DNA from: a virus
Strand: one strand, 5' to 3'
Virus record (IMG/VR): IMGVR_UViG_3300008267_010368
Location: 62,001-126,000 of that record
DNA length: 64,000 nt
Notes under the pieces: model-generated
Databases searched by the model: none
Told to the model about the DNA's origin: nothing
The model's input: only the letters and a program-made list of their open reading frames with translations
Program-made: the position numbers and the translations under genes
In this document: piece after piece, positions 9,760 through 17,901 of the stretch
Layout: each line of letters opens with the position of its first letter
Position numbering within the stretch: position 1 is the stretch's first letter

Positions 9760-11730
9760 TTATCTTTTAATAAATCTACCTTTACTTGTTTTTAATCTGT
9801 CTTGTTTATCTAAAGTGTCCATAACTTTATTTTCTAACTCTCTTACAGTCGATGGATTTTTAAATAACATATCTGATAGGTTGTTTGGTAGATTTTTTCC
9901 ATCAATATTTAGATTTATATTGAGATTAATGGTGTCCTCATTTTTATTAGTCGTTACAACATTTGTGTTTGTTTCTACTGTTTGTTTTGCTATTTCTCCT
10001 GTTTTTGTCGCCGATGGTTCGATTAATTTTACTTCTGAAGGTATTGATTTTGCCACACCCATTGTTTGCATATAAACATCTTTTAATATACCAAGATTTT
10101 CTATTGCATTTGGAGCAAAAATAGCCTCATCTTCTTTTATAAATTTAAACATTTCACCTTTACCCAAAGAAAGTACTTTGGTGTTAGTCGATCCAAACGC
10201 AGCATCTTCTTCATTAAGTACACCTGAAGCCGCATCAAATTTTAATGTTTTCAATTTTGCTTTACTTGCCCTTTTTTCAGCCGCAATTCTAACATCTTCC
10301 TTCGTTAATCCCAAATTACCTTCCACTTTAGTTTTTTCGGCATTAAAAAACTGTTGTAGTCCTCTAGCGGTTATAAATTCTTCAGCCCCTTTTCCCAATA
10401 CACCTGCAGTAGTTTCAAACTTACCACCTAACTCTTTTTGAGCATTAACCATATCTAGTAAAAGTTGATCTCTAGTAGTTTTTCCAAGATTTGTTAGTAC
10501 AACATCTCTAATTATACGGGTATCTATTTGTTGTAATTCTTCCAAATTCAAACTTTTTTCTGCCAAATCCCTATCAGACAATGCTGCCATTTCTTGATAT
10601 TTTTTCAAAGCATCAGTTAACTGTGTGGGATTTTTTTCAATCGCACTAACCAAATCGGTTTGTTCAAAACCAGGTATTCTTAATTCTAATTTACCTCCTT
10701 CACCAATTTCAGTCAAAGATTTCACAAGATTCATTTGTTCCTCTGATACTTTCGACAAATCAACACCAGACGATAAAAGTTTGTTTTGAACTAGTTGTTC
10801 TTTTGCTGCCGTTCTTCCAAGTGACATTAACTTTTCATAATCTCCCCCAGTCGATTCTATTTGAGCCCTTAACCGTTGTTGAGCAATAAAGTTTGTTTCA
10901 ATTTCTCCGGTTGCTTCATTGACTTTAAAGGCACCTTTTGCCATTTCTATCATTTTAGTTTGGAGATTTTCTACGTTGTTTGCTGCGTCATTCATTAAAG
11001 CAAATGGATTAGTCATTCCCTCAACCGCACCACCTATCATACTCATACTTGTTGCAACTTCAATTGCATTTTCTGGGTCTATTAATTTATCAGCCAAAGC
11101 AAATGCACCTATATCACTTAGTGTAGTATTTAACCTTTGTGCTTCTGCCGCCATTTTACTTAATCCATCTTTTCCATTTCTAAAATTGTACGAATTAACT
11201 TTAGCCAATTCAGTAGACATAGTATTCAAAAGAGTTTTAGCATCTAATCCGGTTTGTCTTGCAAGTTTTGCTATTTTAGACATTTCATTGATTGCGGTTT
11301 TTTGTCCAAAAGTCAATGTCATGAATTGTCCAACCATTTTACCTGTTTCTTTACTAGTTTGTCCTACCGCCTTTGAAAATTCTAACATCTTTGTTGTTGC
11401 TTGGGTTGAAGGTAAAGTCAATTTTTTTGTTTCAGCCACTAAATCACCAACTACATCTGTAACATCAGTAAAACTTAAACCTATCTCAACTACATTTTTA
11501 GAAATAGTAAATAACTGTTCCCTAAAGTCATCTGTATTTCCAACGACACCGCTACCTATTGTACGAGCAAGTTTTTTTGCTTCGTTGTCCATTGCGGTAA
11601 TAGTTGTAGTGGCAGTTTCAGGTACAATACCCTCTTTTAATGATAATCTTAATTGTTCGACAATCCCCATAAAAGTTTCACCTTTAGTTGAAAATTCACC
11701 AAGGGTTGGGTCTGTAAAAAATAGTAGCAT
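9760..11730 (-). CDS. Tail tape measure protein
   Basis: A 656-residue, largely helical protein. It has long amphipathic stretches rich in Ala, Lys, Glu and Thr (for example residues about 80-330 with repeated EMSKIAKLARQTG- and KMAAEAQRLNTTL-like helices). The C-terminus is charged and ends in DKQDRLKTSKGRFIKR. Tape measure proteins span the tail lumen and set tail length; 656 residues at roughly 0.15 nm each would give a tail near 98 nm, close to T4 (gp29, 590 aa). Its position directly after the gp26/gp51-like chaperone pair is the classic place for a tape measure. The start at 11730 is supported by a TATTTAT element 16 nt upstream. There is no visible lytic or peptidase domain. Confidence 0.72.
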   Translation of the reverse strand: MLLFFTDPTLGEFSTKGETFMGIVEQLRLSLKEGIVPETATTTITAMDNEAKKLARTIGSGVVGNTDDFREQLFTISKNVVEIGLSFTDVTDVVGDLVAETKKLTLPSTQATTKMLEFSKAVGQTSKETGKMVGQFMTLTFGQKTAINEMSKIAKLARQTGLDAKTLLNTMSTELAKVNSYNFRNGKDGLSKMAAEAQRLNTTLSDIGAFALADKLIDPENAIEVATSMSMIGGAVEGMTNPFALMNDAANNVENLQTKMIEMAKGAFKVNEATGEIETNFIAQQRLRAQIESTGGDYEKLMSLGRTAAKEQLVQNKLLSSGVDLSKVSEEQMNLVKSLTEIGEGGKLELRIPGFEQTDLVSAIEKNPTQLTDALKKYQEMAALSDRDLAEKSLNLEELQQIDTRIIRDVVLTNLGKTTRDQLLLDMVNAQKELGGKFETTAGVLGKGAEEFITARGLQQFFNAEKTKVEGNLGLTKEDVRIAAEKRASKAKLKTLKFDAASGVLNEEDAAFGSTNTKVLSLGKGEMFKFIKEDEAIFAPNAIENLGILKDVYMQTMGVAKSIPSEVKLIEPSATKTGEIAKQTVETNTNVVTTNKNEDTINLNINLNIDGKNLPNNLSDMLFKNPSTVRELENKVMDTLDKQDRLKTSKGRFIKR

Positions 11731-11746
11731 ACGTAAATCTTTTTAT

Positions 11747-11753
11747 ATAAATA
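11747..11753 (-). promoter_or_regulatory. TATTTAT element (candidate late promoter)
   Basis: Reads AATCTATTTATATAAAAAG on the minus strand, 16 nt before the tape-measure ATG, in the gap after the gp51-like small gene. Confidence 0.5.
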
Positions 11754-11760
11754 GATTTCT

Positions 11761-11886
11761 TTAATTTTTTTGAAAACTCTCGATTAGTTTGTCAATAAAA
11801 TATCTTCTTTCATATGTTGGCATATTTAATATGTCAGAATACGAAAAATTTGCATGTTTACACAAATAAAAAATTTCGTCAAGCAT
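11761..11886 (-). CDS. gp51-like small tail chaperone, possibly made by frameshifting
   Basis: A 41-residue protein, MLDEIFYLCKHANFSYSDIL, then NMPTYERRYFIDKLIE. It matches the short helical pattern (DEIFYL..H..W/FSY..I..M...ER..F...L) of gp51/DUF6760-type proteins found next to tail chaperones in T4-like phages and contractile injection systems. It sits between the gp26-like gene and the tape measure. The same frame stays open upstream to 11940, overlapping the end of the gp26-like gene in its +1 frame, so it may also be made as a frameshifted C-terminal extension. Its own ATG lies 13 nt after the upstream stop. Confidence 0.6.
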   Translation of the reverse strand: MLDEIFYLCKHANFSYSDILNMPTYERRYFIDKLIESFQKN

Positions 11887-11899
11887 ATTTTTTTTGTGA

Positions 11900-12652
11900 T
11901 CAGAAGAAAGGACGAAAAAATTCAACCCCAAAGGACATATTCACTGTTACCTTTTCTCCTGACGGGGCTATTACTGTTCTTTTTAAATCAAGTTTAGGTT
12001 CGCAAACATCAATGAATTTTTTTAGTTCTTTCGAATCCATTATTGGCATTTGTAAAATGAATTGTGATATATTACCTTTATCTTTTTCACCATCAATTTC
12101 AACAATATGTTTTTCTAATCTTTTTGTGACTGTAGGTGCAACCATTCCTTGTGGGTAACTTTTTGTGAAATTTTCTATTTCTTTTTCGTCTGCTAAAGAC
12201 AACAATTTAAATTTTACTTCTTTGTTACTCTTTGGTAGTTTGAAAGTAAATAAACCATTTTCGTCAGGAAATACCGTTTGTTTTTCAAAATCAATCGCAT
12301 CCATCATTAAGGTTGTTTCAAAGTATGTTCCTGTTACAGGATCTTTAACCGATATATTATATTCAGGTCCAAACGAAGTATTTCTTAAAAATATAAGAAT
12401 TGCTTGTACATCAGTATTTAACAACTGATTTATGTCAAATCCAGGTTCATATACTTTGTTTCTTAAAAGTGTTGTTATTAAATTGTCAGATGAACTATTT
12501 TGTGACATCAATAAATTTTCATCACTTGCCGTTAAATAACCTATTTTCAATGATTCTTTTTTTGGTTTATAAAATACACCTTTTGAAGGTAATTTTACAA
12601 CATCGTGTGGTAAGTTAAAATTTTGTTGTCCATATGCCGCTGTTTGATCCAT
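11900..12652 (-). CDS. gp26-like baseplate hub assembly / tail chaperone protein
   Basis: A 250-residue protein beginning MDQTAAYGQQNFNLPHDVVK, then LPSKGVFYKP. The pattern L-P-S-x-G-x-x-Y, then a strand and A-S-D-E-N-L-L and L-L-R-N-K, is typical of the T4 baseplate protein family that includes gp26 (PF12322-type). Such proteins act with the gp51-like partner as tape-measure chaperones or hub-assembly factors. The order gp26-like, gp51-like, tape measure agrees with this. No TATTTAT element is seen just upstream; a terminator of the tube gene lies between, so it may depend on read-through or an unrecognised promoter. Confidence 0.7.
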   Translation of the reverse strand: MDQTAAYGQQNFNLPHDVVKLPSKGVFYKPKKESLKIGYLTASDENLLMSQNSSSDNLITTLLRNKVYEPGFDINQLLNTDVQAILIFLRNTSFGPEYNISVKDPVTGTYFETTLMMDAIDFEKQTVFPDENGLFTFKLPKSNKEVKFKLLSLADEKEIENFTKSYPQGMVAPTVTKRLEKHIVEIDGEKDKGNISQFILQMPIMDSKELKKFIDVCEPKLDLKRTVIAPSGEKVTVNMSFGVEFFRPFF

Positions 12653-12697
12653 AGTTTTTATTTTAAGTATAAGTCTACAAGAATTTTATGTAAACAA

Positions 12698-12723
12698 AAA
12701 ACCCACCTTGATAGATGGGTTTT
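12698..12723 (-). terminator. Rho-independent terminator after the tail tube gene
   Basis: An 8-bp stem (AAAACCCA with TGGGTTTT) around a 10-nt loop. Read on the minus strand it is followed by a T-rich run (GGGTTTTTTGTTT). It lies 19 nt past the stop of the tube gene, which would allow the abundant tube mRNA to end separately. Confidence 0.7.
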
Positions 12724-12741
12724 GAAAAAATTTGTTTTGTT

Positions 12742-13230
12742 TTAGTAAACTAATATACATCTGTCAGGACGAAGTGTAGCATCAACAGTCATGATATCCG
12801 CTTTATCGTAACCTAAGTCACCAAATTTAACACCTTCTAAGAAACATCCTTGTAAAATCCATTTTTCAACAGCAACCCCCGTTGGGTCTAAAAGTTCCAA
12901 ATCAACATCTTTTTTATAACCAGCAGCATAACCCATACGTCCTGTTACTGATTCAGCGTGTAATCGAACCCATTCCATTAATGCTTGTGATGCAGAAGGT
13001 CCGATTGGATCTCTAAACTTTACATTAATTGTTTCCCATTCAAAAGTACTAGCAACATAAGTTTTAGTATTTAAGAAAGGAATATCTTTGGATTCTATTT
13101 TAATACTCGGTCGTGACGTACTTTCAACATACCAAGAGTTGATACCCAAGGATGTTGGGAAAGTAATTATAAATCGGTTAGCTCTTTTAGGTTCATACTG
13201 AAAGGGCATTTTCATTAACAAATCAGCCAT
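12742..13230 (-). CDS. Tail tube protein, gp19-like
   Basis: A 162-residue protein, almost the same length as T4 gp19 (163 aa). It starts MADLLMKMPFQYEPKRANRF and continues IITFPTSLGINSWYVESTSRPSI. It has the tube-family features: an N-terminal R-x-N-R-F strand, WYVES..RPS, a F-x-W-E-x-I-N-V-K-F-R-D-P strand and a C-terminal D-A-T-L-R-P-D. Hexameric rings stack to form the inner tail tube. It has its own upstream TATTTAT element 30 nt before the ATG and its own terminator, consistent with strong late monocistronic expression. Confidence 0.88.
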   Translation of the reverse strand: MADLLMKMPFQYEPKRANRFIITFPTSLGINSWYVESTSRPSIKIESKDIPFLNTKTYVASTFEWETINVKFRDPIGPSASQALMEWVRLHAESVTGRMGYAAGYKKDVDLELLDPTGVAVEKWILQGCFLEGVKFGDLGYDKADIMTVDATLRPDRCILVY

Positions 13231-13260
13231 TGTCTATTTTTTTTGTCTTTTATTTATTAG

Positions 13261-13267
13261 ATAAATA
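13261..13267 (-). promoter_or_regulatory. TATTTAT element upstream of tube gene
   Basis: Minus-strand context AAATATTTATCTAATAAATA, 30 nt before the tube ATG in a 99-bp gap that holds no other feature I can recognise. Confidence 0.45.
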
Positions 13268-13329
13268 TTTATTGTTTTATTTTTTTCTATTTACTTTTGT
13301 CTATTTTGAAAATATACTACTAGTATAAG

Positions 13330-14208
13330 TTATATTTCTTCTTTAGTACCTCCTTTAGTTAAATATGTTCTTACTGGTTTATCTGAATATTCCTTTTCTA
13401 AAAATTGTGACATTTTTTCTATATTTCTTGGATCGTCGTCTGAAAAACCTATAAATGGGATAATTTCATCGTTAACAACATCATTTTTGAACTTTCCTGG
13501 TTTTTTAATCATATTTGCCAATTCTTTACAATATGTAATAAATTTTCTCATTGCTTTGATTTTTCCTTCTTCAGGATTAGATGCACTTCCTTCACCATAA
13601 GAAACAGGAGCAAACATACACCTATCTAAATAACTTTCTAACAATTCTTTTCCGTTGAAATTTATGTCAACTTGCTCATTTACTGATTCAGACTGATTTA
13701 TTATTTGTTCATACTTTTTAAGGTTTTCTATCACTTCTTTGTAGTTGACTCCATTTTTGTTGGACACAATTAGATTTTTAACTGCTTCTTTTAACACTGA
13801 AGGTGTATGTCCTCTTGCTGTTATAATTGCAAATATTGAACCTCCATTGATGCATTCCACAAAATCATTCCACGAAGGACCGACAGGTGCTGTCATACAA
13901 TCAATAATAAATCTTTTGTCACCTTCTACACCAAAATATCTAAATGGATTAGGTGCATAATTCACAATAGTTGCCCCCTTATATTCAAAAGGTTCACTAC
14001 CTATTTGATGTCGGTGTTCTGCGAAATCTTCGGTAGACATTCCTATTTCTTCATCGTTGTCGGAAAGAACCATTATTTTCGTTGGCATAAACATAATGTT
14101 GTCGTCCCAATCAAAAGCATAATATTTTGTATCAGGTTCACCTTCAGACGTGAATCCCTCTGTAATTTTTTTCTTGTGGTATTCCAAAATATGTTTTCTA
14201 ATATCCAT
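13330..14208 (-). CDS. HAD-superfamily phosphatase-like protein
   Basis: A 292-residue protein with HAD signatures: motif I AFDWDDN (D33 as likely nucleophile and D35), motif II IITARG (T130), and motif IV FSDDDPRNI (D257-D259). These fit a Mg-dependent phosphohydrolase. The substrate is unknown; nucleic-acid ends or small phosphometabolites are possible. It lies between sheath and tube genes, which is unusual for an enzyme. The ATG at 14208 shares its A with the stop of the preceding 45-aa gene; a GTG one codon earlier (14211) is also possible. HAD fold is well supported, function is not. Confidence 0.75.
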   Translation of the reverse strand: MDIRKHILEYHKKKITEGFTSEGEPDTKYYAFDWDDNIMFMPTKIMVLSDNDEEIGMSTEDFAEHRHQIGSEPFEYKGATIVNYAPNPFRYFGVEGDKRFIIDCMTAPVGPSWNDFVECINGGSIFAIITARGHTPSVLKEAVKNLIVSNKNGVNYKEVIENLKKYEQIINQSESVNEQVDINFNGKELLESYLDRCMFAPVSYGEGSASNPEEGKIKAMRKFITYCKELANMIKKPGKFKNDVVNDEIIPFIGFSDDDPRNIEKMSQFLEKEYSDKPVRTYLTKGGTKEEI

Positions 14209-14345
14209 CACTTTTGAAGATTTTCCAATAACTTTTCAAGTTGTTTTTCTGAAATAACTATGTTTTGTTTATTTTTAGAAAATGTTTTTACGTGAATTGT
14301 TTTATCATTTAAACTTTCCTTAATGATTTTTTTTTCAATTTTCAT
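14208..14345 (-). CDS. Small 45-aa protein coupled to the HAD gene
   Basis: A 45-residue, Lys-rich protein (MKIEKKIIKESLNDKT..., ending EKQLEKLLENLQK) with a predicted short strand and a C-terminal helix. Its TGA overlaps the ATG of the HAD gene (TGATG), indicating translational coupling. I do not recognise a family. Confidence 0.5.
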   Translation of the reverse strand: MKIEKKIIKESLNDKTIHVKTFSKNKQNIVISEKQLEKLLENLQK

Positions 14346-14370
14346 ATCTATTAAATAAAAAATAAATTAT

Positions 14371-14388
14371 GGGGGTATTTCTACCCCC
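14371..14388 (-). terminator. Hairpin after the tail sheath gene
   Basis: A perfect 7-bp stem GGGGGTA-TTTC-TACCCCC, 8 nt past the sheath stop. On the plus strand it is followed directly by TTTTTT; on the minus strand, the direction of the sheath gene, it is followed by ATAATTTATTTTTT, a less regular T-tract. It probably ends sheath mRNA and may work in both directions. Confidence 0.65.
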
Positions 14389-14395
14389 TTTTTTA

Positions 14396-17300
14396 TTAAA
14401 CGTCATCAAATGATGCTCCTGTTGGTGTAATCACAAACTCGATGTCAATGTATTCTAACGCTCTTGTTGGTTTTAAGAAGATTTTACCTGTCAATGTATT
14501 TGAATCTAAATCTTCAGGTGTGTTAGAAACAGTTACTCTAAAGTCAATTAAACCTCTATCTCTTCTAATTGAATCCAAAATTGGGTTTACAGAATCCAAG
14601 AAGTCTTGTCTTACTTTATCATCGTTTTGTTCGAATAGTAATCTTACTGCTACTGCTGAAATTAGTTTTCTTGCTTGTAACAACAATCTTCTAACATTAA
14701 TTCTGTCAAGAGCAGACTCTCTAATTTGTAAAGTTTTGTTACCCCAAATTACTGTACCCACATCAGAAAAAGTAGCAATTGGATTGATTCTTCCTTTATA
14801 TAAAGTATCTCTATCTTCTTGTGTTAACTTCTTACGAGCTTTAATTGAATTTACTAAACCTCTTGTGTAACCTGCAGATGCGAACCAAGGGAATGCAATG
14901 TTATCAGTCAACGCCAAGTTTTTAGTTACTTCAGCAGTTGCTGGTAAATAAATCTGTGTGTTATTAACTGAATCCCTTGTCAATACCCAAGGATAATAGG
15001 TTGCTGTATAGTTTGAATCAATTCCTGTTTCTTCAAGGTTGTCTACCGCTTCTTGTGGATAAATTAAACCTTCTGTTACATCACTAAATGTTGGTAAGAA
15101 CAAGTTGAAATCAGGTGTAGTACATATGTAAATTGAATCCGCTCTATCTGTTTCAACCATATCAATCGCATCTTCAACAAGATTTGAGTTGTTAACATAA
15201 TCAATACCAGGTGTTGTAAATACGTTAATGTTTACCGCTTCAGGGTTAGCAAAAGTTGTTTGTCCCCATTTGTATGCGTAATAGTCAGTATTTGCCCACA
15301 CTTCTTGATTAGGACCTGAAATTTGTTTGAACGCTCCCCATCCTGTTGCTGTAGGGAATTGTGATGATGGTGCCGCACCATATTTATAACCTGTTTGTCC
15401 AAGAGCATATGTGTCACTGTTTGTTCTATATTCTCTATAGATATCCCATCCATCGAAACCACCATAAGGATACAAAGTAAATTTACGTGTGTTCAATCTG
15501 TAATAAGGGTTATCAGGATCAGTTGGTTCTGAATTAAAACTTCCAGCACCTACTTCAAACGCTTGTGTAGTTGCTGATGTTAATGTATCAAACATAGTTA
15601 CCACAGTTGCCCCACTATCCATGTGGAACCCTTTGATTTGATAAGTCCAACTTGGACCTGTAGTATCAGTTTCTAAATTAGCAGGTAATTGTTTACCTTT
15701 GTATTCAAAATAATCATAGTCAACACCAGTAATATTAGATATACCTAAGTATGCCTTTCTTGGGTTTTCACCGTTTGAAATAACAGGATTATCAGCTCCA
15801 CTTGTAGAACCAAATGGTGGGTTGTAAATAACGTCACCAGGTTGTAAGTATCTTGTTTTGTAAACTATAAATGGTGGTTGTGCTTGATTATAGTTTCTCA
15901 TAATGTAACCTTCAAATCCACAAGGAAGTGCATCTTCAGGTGCTTCATCACTCATTTCTAACATTATGTATTTAGAATTTAAGTTGTATTCACCATTAGC
16001 TGTACCTATTTTGTTTGCTACATAATTATTCAAAGATGGATTTAATGAACAATTCGTGAAACTTTCGATAACTCTTACGTTTTGATCGTTGTCATAGAAG
16101 TCTCTGACAAATACATCAAATGTTCCATTGTTAAAAGAAACGTTTCCAATTGAAATCTTAACAAGTCTGTTTGCAGCATTTCCATCAGAAATAAGTTTGA
16201 ACTTAAATAACTTATAAACTTTATTACCACGAAGTTCAGAAACCAAATAAGGGGTTTCTGGTGTTTGATATTGTTCTAAATAAAAACCTATTGAACCTGA
16301 TGCTTGTGAAACCGCACTATCCAATTCGATTAAATCACAATTCAAACCTCGTACCTTACCTTGTCTGTATCCGTTCAATAATAAACTTGAATAAACTTCT
16401 TCAACAAATAAAGGAACTTCAGTTCTATCTTTACCAAAGTTACTTCTTCCAAATACTTTAGAAAGATATTCAGTATCCGTACTTAACAATGATGTTTCAA
16501 AAGTGAACGTATCAGCATCTTTTGTAATACCACTTACAACAAATGTTGCATATGGGTCTTTAGTTACCGCCGAATATGAACCAGTACAAACCATTTGAAC
16601 ATCGGTTATACCTGTAACTTGATACAATGGCCCGTGTTGTGTTGAAGAATAGTTAGTGATACCTCTACTTCTTAAAGTTGCAATAACTAAATCATCCCAA
16701 CCTGAATACGGTGTACCTGAATATGTTGTACCTGAAATAATACAATAACCTGAATAAGAACCAACACCGATAGAATTGATTGCTCCTAAAGTAGTACCAA
16801 AACCATAACCATCGTAAGAACCAACACTTGCAACTTGTGAATAGTCAAATAATGCGTAGTACCAAGGATCGTTTGTTGTTGCTGATAAATTTGCTTGAGA
16901 TAATAATACATTACTTACACCAAAAGTTTCTGAATACGCACTTAATCCTGCACCAATTGTTGCACCTGTAACAGAGTTAAAAGTCGCATCACTTACTGTA
17001 CCCCAAAATAATGCGGTTGTACCTGATTGAGCATTTAAAGATGCGGTTGATTGGTAAACGATTTCGTTTGCAATAAACGATTGGAAATTAGCATTCAAAG
17101 AAGATGTACCCCCGTTGAATGTAGTGTATGGATTGTAAAAATCTGATGAAATAAGAGATGGTAATGTACCTGTAATAACAACGTTAGAACTTCCGCCTGT
17201 AGTTCCAGTAAAGTTAACGATTTGTACACCTGATGTATTTGCAGATAAACCAATAGTTCCTGGATCAACATTACCAATAGTTGTAATTGACCAAGACGGT

Positions 17301-17614
17301 CCAGCGTCATAACCTGACAAACCTAAAACTCTTGTAACAAATAATTGATTTGATTGTTGCAAATACGCTTTTGCAATATAAGATGTTTCGTATTTAGGTA
17401 TTTGTGTGTTTGTGAATTTTTCAGGACTTGTTCCACCGAAATATACTTGATATTCGTCGAAATTAGTTATGAAAATAGGTTCGAAGGCTGGACCCTGTAA
17501 GGTTTCACCAACAATCCCCAATGTAGTTACCCCCACACTTTGGGCAACAAAAGTTAAATCTCTTTCTGAAGTATAAACTCCAGGCGAAACGAATACTTTG
17601 TTTGTAGATGCCAT
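14396..17614 (-). CDS. Tail sheath protein, gp18-like, with large insertion
   Basis: A 1072-residue sheath protein. The N-terminus (VFVSPGVYTSERDLTFVAQS) and the C-terminal half (DRINVRRLLLQARKLISAVA, later RDRGLIDFRVTVSNTPEDLD and FLKPTRALEYIDIEFVITPTG) are diagnostic for contractile sheath proteins, which wrap the tube and shorten during injection. T4 gp18 has 659 residues. The extra roughly 400 residues lie mainly within residues 100-480, a Gly/Ser/Thr/Tyr-rich stretch probably exposed on the sheath surface. A TATTTAT element lies 33 nt upstream and a hairpin follows the stop. Confidence 0.9.
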   Translation of the reverse strand: MASTNKVFVSPGVYTSERDLTFVAQSVGVTTLGIVGETLQGPAFEPIFITNFDEYQVYFGGTSPEKFTNTQIPKYETSYIAKAYLQQSNQLFVTRVLGLSGYDAGPSWSITTIGNVDPGTIGLSANTSGVQIVNFTGTTGGSSNVVITGTLPSLISSDFYNPYTTFNGGTSSLNANFQSFIANEIVYQSTASLNAQSGTTALFWGTVSDATFNSVTGATIGAGLSAYSETFGVSNVLLSQANLSATTNDPWYYALFDYSQVASVGSYDGYGFGTTLGAINSIGVGSYSGYCIISGTTYSGTPYSGWDDLVIATLRSRGITNYSSTQHGPLYQVTGITDVQMVCTGSYSAVTKDPYATFVVSGITKDADTFTFETSLLSTDTEYLSKVFGRSNFGKDRTEVPLFVEEVYSSLLLNGYRQGKVRGLNCDLIELDSAVSQASGSIGFYLEQYQTPETPYLVSELRGNKVYKLFKFKLISDGNAANRLVKISIGNVSFNNGTFDVFVRDFYDNDQNVRVIESFTNCSLNPSLNNYVANKIGTANGEYNLNSKYIMLEMSDEAPEDALPCGFEGYIMRNYNQAQPPFIVYKTRYLQPGDVIYNPPFGSTSGADNPVISNGENPRKAYLGISNITGVDYDYFEYKGKQLPANLETDTTGPSWTYQIKGFHMDSGATVVTMFDTLTSATTQAFEVGAGSFNSEPTDPDNPYYRLNTRKFTLYPYGGFDGWDIYREYRTNSDTYALGQTGYKYGAAPSSQFPTATGWGAFKQISGPNQEVWANTDYYAYKWGQTTFANPEAVNINVFTTPGIDYVNNSNLVEDAIDMVETDRADSIYICTTPDFNLFLPTFSDVTEGLIYPQEAVDNLEETGIDSNYTATYYPWVLTRDSVNNTQIYLPATAEVTKNLALTDNIAFPWFASAGYTRGLVNSIKARKKLTQEDRDTLYKGRINPIATFSDVGTVIWGNKTLQIRESALDRINVRRLLLQARKLISAVAVRLLFEQNDDKVRQDFLDSVNPILDSIRRDRGLIDFRVTVSNTPEDLDSNTLTGKIFLKPTRALEYIDIEFVITPTGASFDDV

Positions 17615-17647
17615 TTTTAAAATTTATATATAGATTTATTTTACTAT

Positions 17648-17654
17648 ATAAATA
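17648..17654 (-). promoter_or_regulatory. TATTTAT element upstream of sheath gene
   Basis: Minus-strand context TGAACATATTTATATAGTAA, 33 nt before the sheath ATG. Confidence 0.5.
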
Positions 17655-17740
17655 TGTTCAAAATCTGTAAAAAACTTTGTTGATTATTTTATTAGGACAT
17701 ATAGTATGAAAAAATTCTACCTTTTTTCTACCTTAAAAAA

Positions 17741-17747
17741 TATTTAT
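17741..17747 (+). promoter_or_regulatory. TATTTAT element before the RHH gene
   Basis: AAATATTTATTAATATG: the element ends 4 nt before the ATG, so a transcript starting downstream of it would be leaderless or nearly so. Confidence 0.4.
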
Positions 17748-17751
17748 TAAT

Positions 17752-17901
17752 ATGAAAAAAATTAAAAATATAAAGATTTCAGAAGAAAGTCATTTTATGT
17801 TAAAAAAATACTGCGAAGCAAAAGGATTAAAAATTCACAAATTTATAGAAAGTCTTATAAGAAAAACTTGTGAAAAACCAAAAGACTTGTATGGTGAATA
17901 A
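17752..17901 (+). CDS. Small ribbon-helix-helix-like DNA-binding protein
   Basis: A 49-residue protein. The sequence KIKNIKISEESHFMLKKYC, then EAKGLKIHKFIESLIRKTCE, gives a short strand (residues 4-9), helix (10-23), Gly turn (25) and helix (28-41), the ribbon-helix-helix pattern of Arc/MetJ/CopG-type repressors. It is the only plus-strand gene inside the minus-strand tail block. Its stop (17899-17901) abuts the last base of the convergent gp15-like gene (17902). A phage transcription regulator or an anti-host factor are possible roles. Fold moderately sure, function unknown. Confidence 0.6.
   Translation: MKKIKNIKISEESHFMLKKYCEAKGLKIHKFIESLIRKTCEKPKDLYGE

Noticed and set aside
10919-11764. 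281-codon plus-strand open frame opposite the tape measure
   Set aside because: It is the complement of a well-supported helical gene; its hydrophobic Ser/Val/Leu content is what antisense of Ala/Lys/Glu-rich sequence gives.
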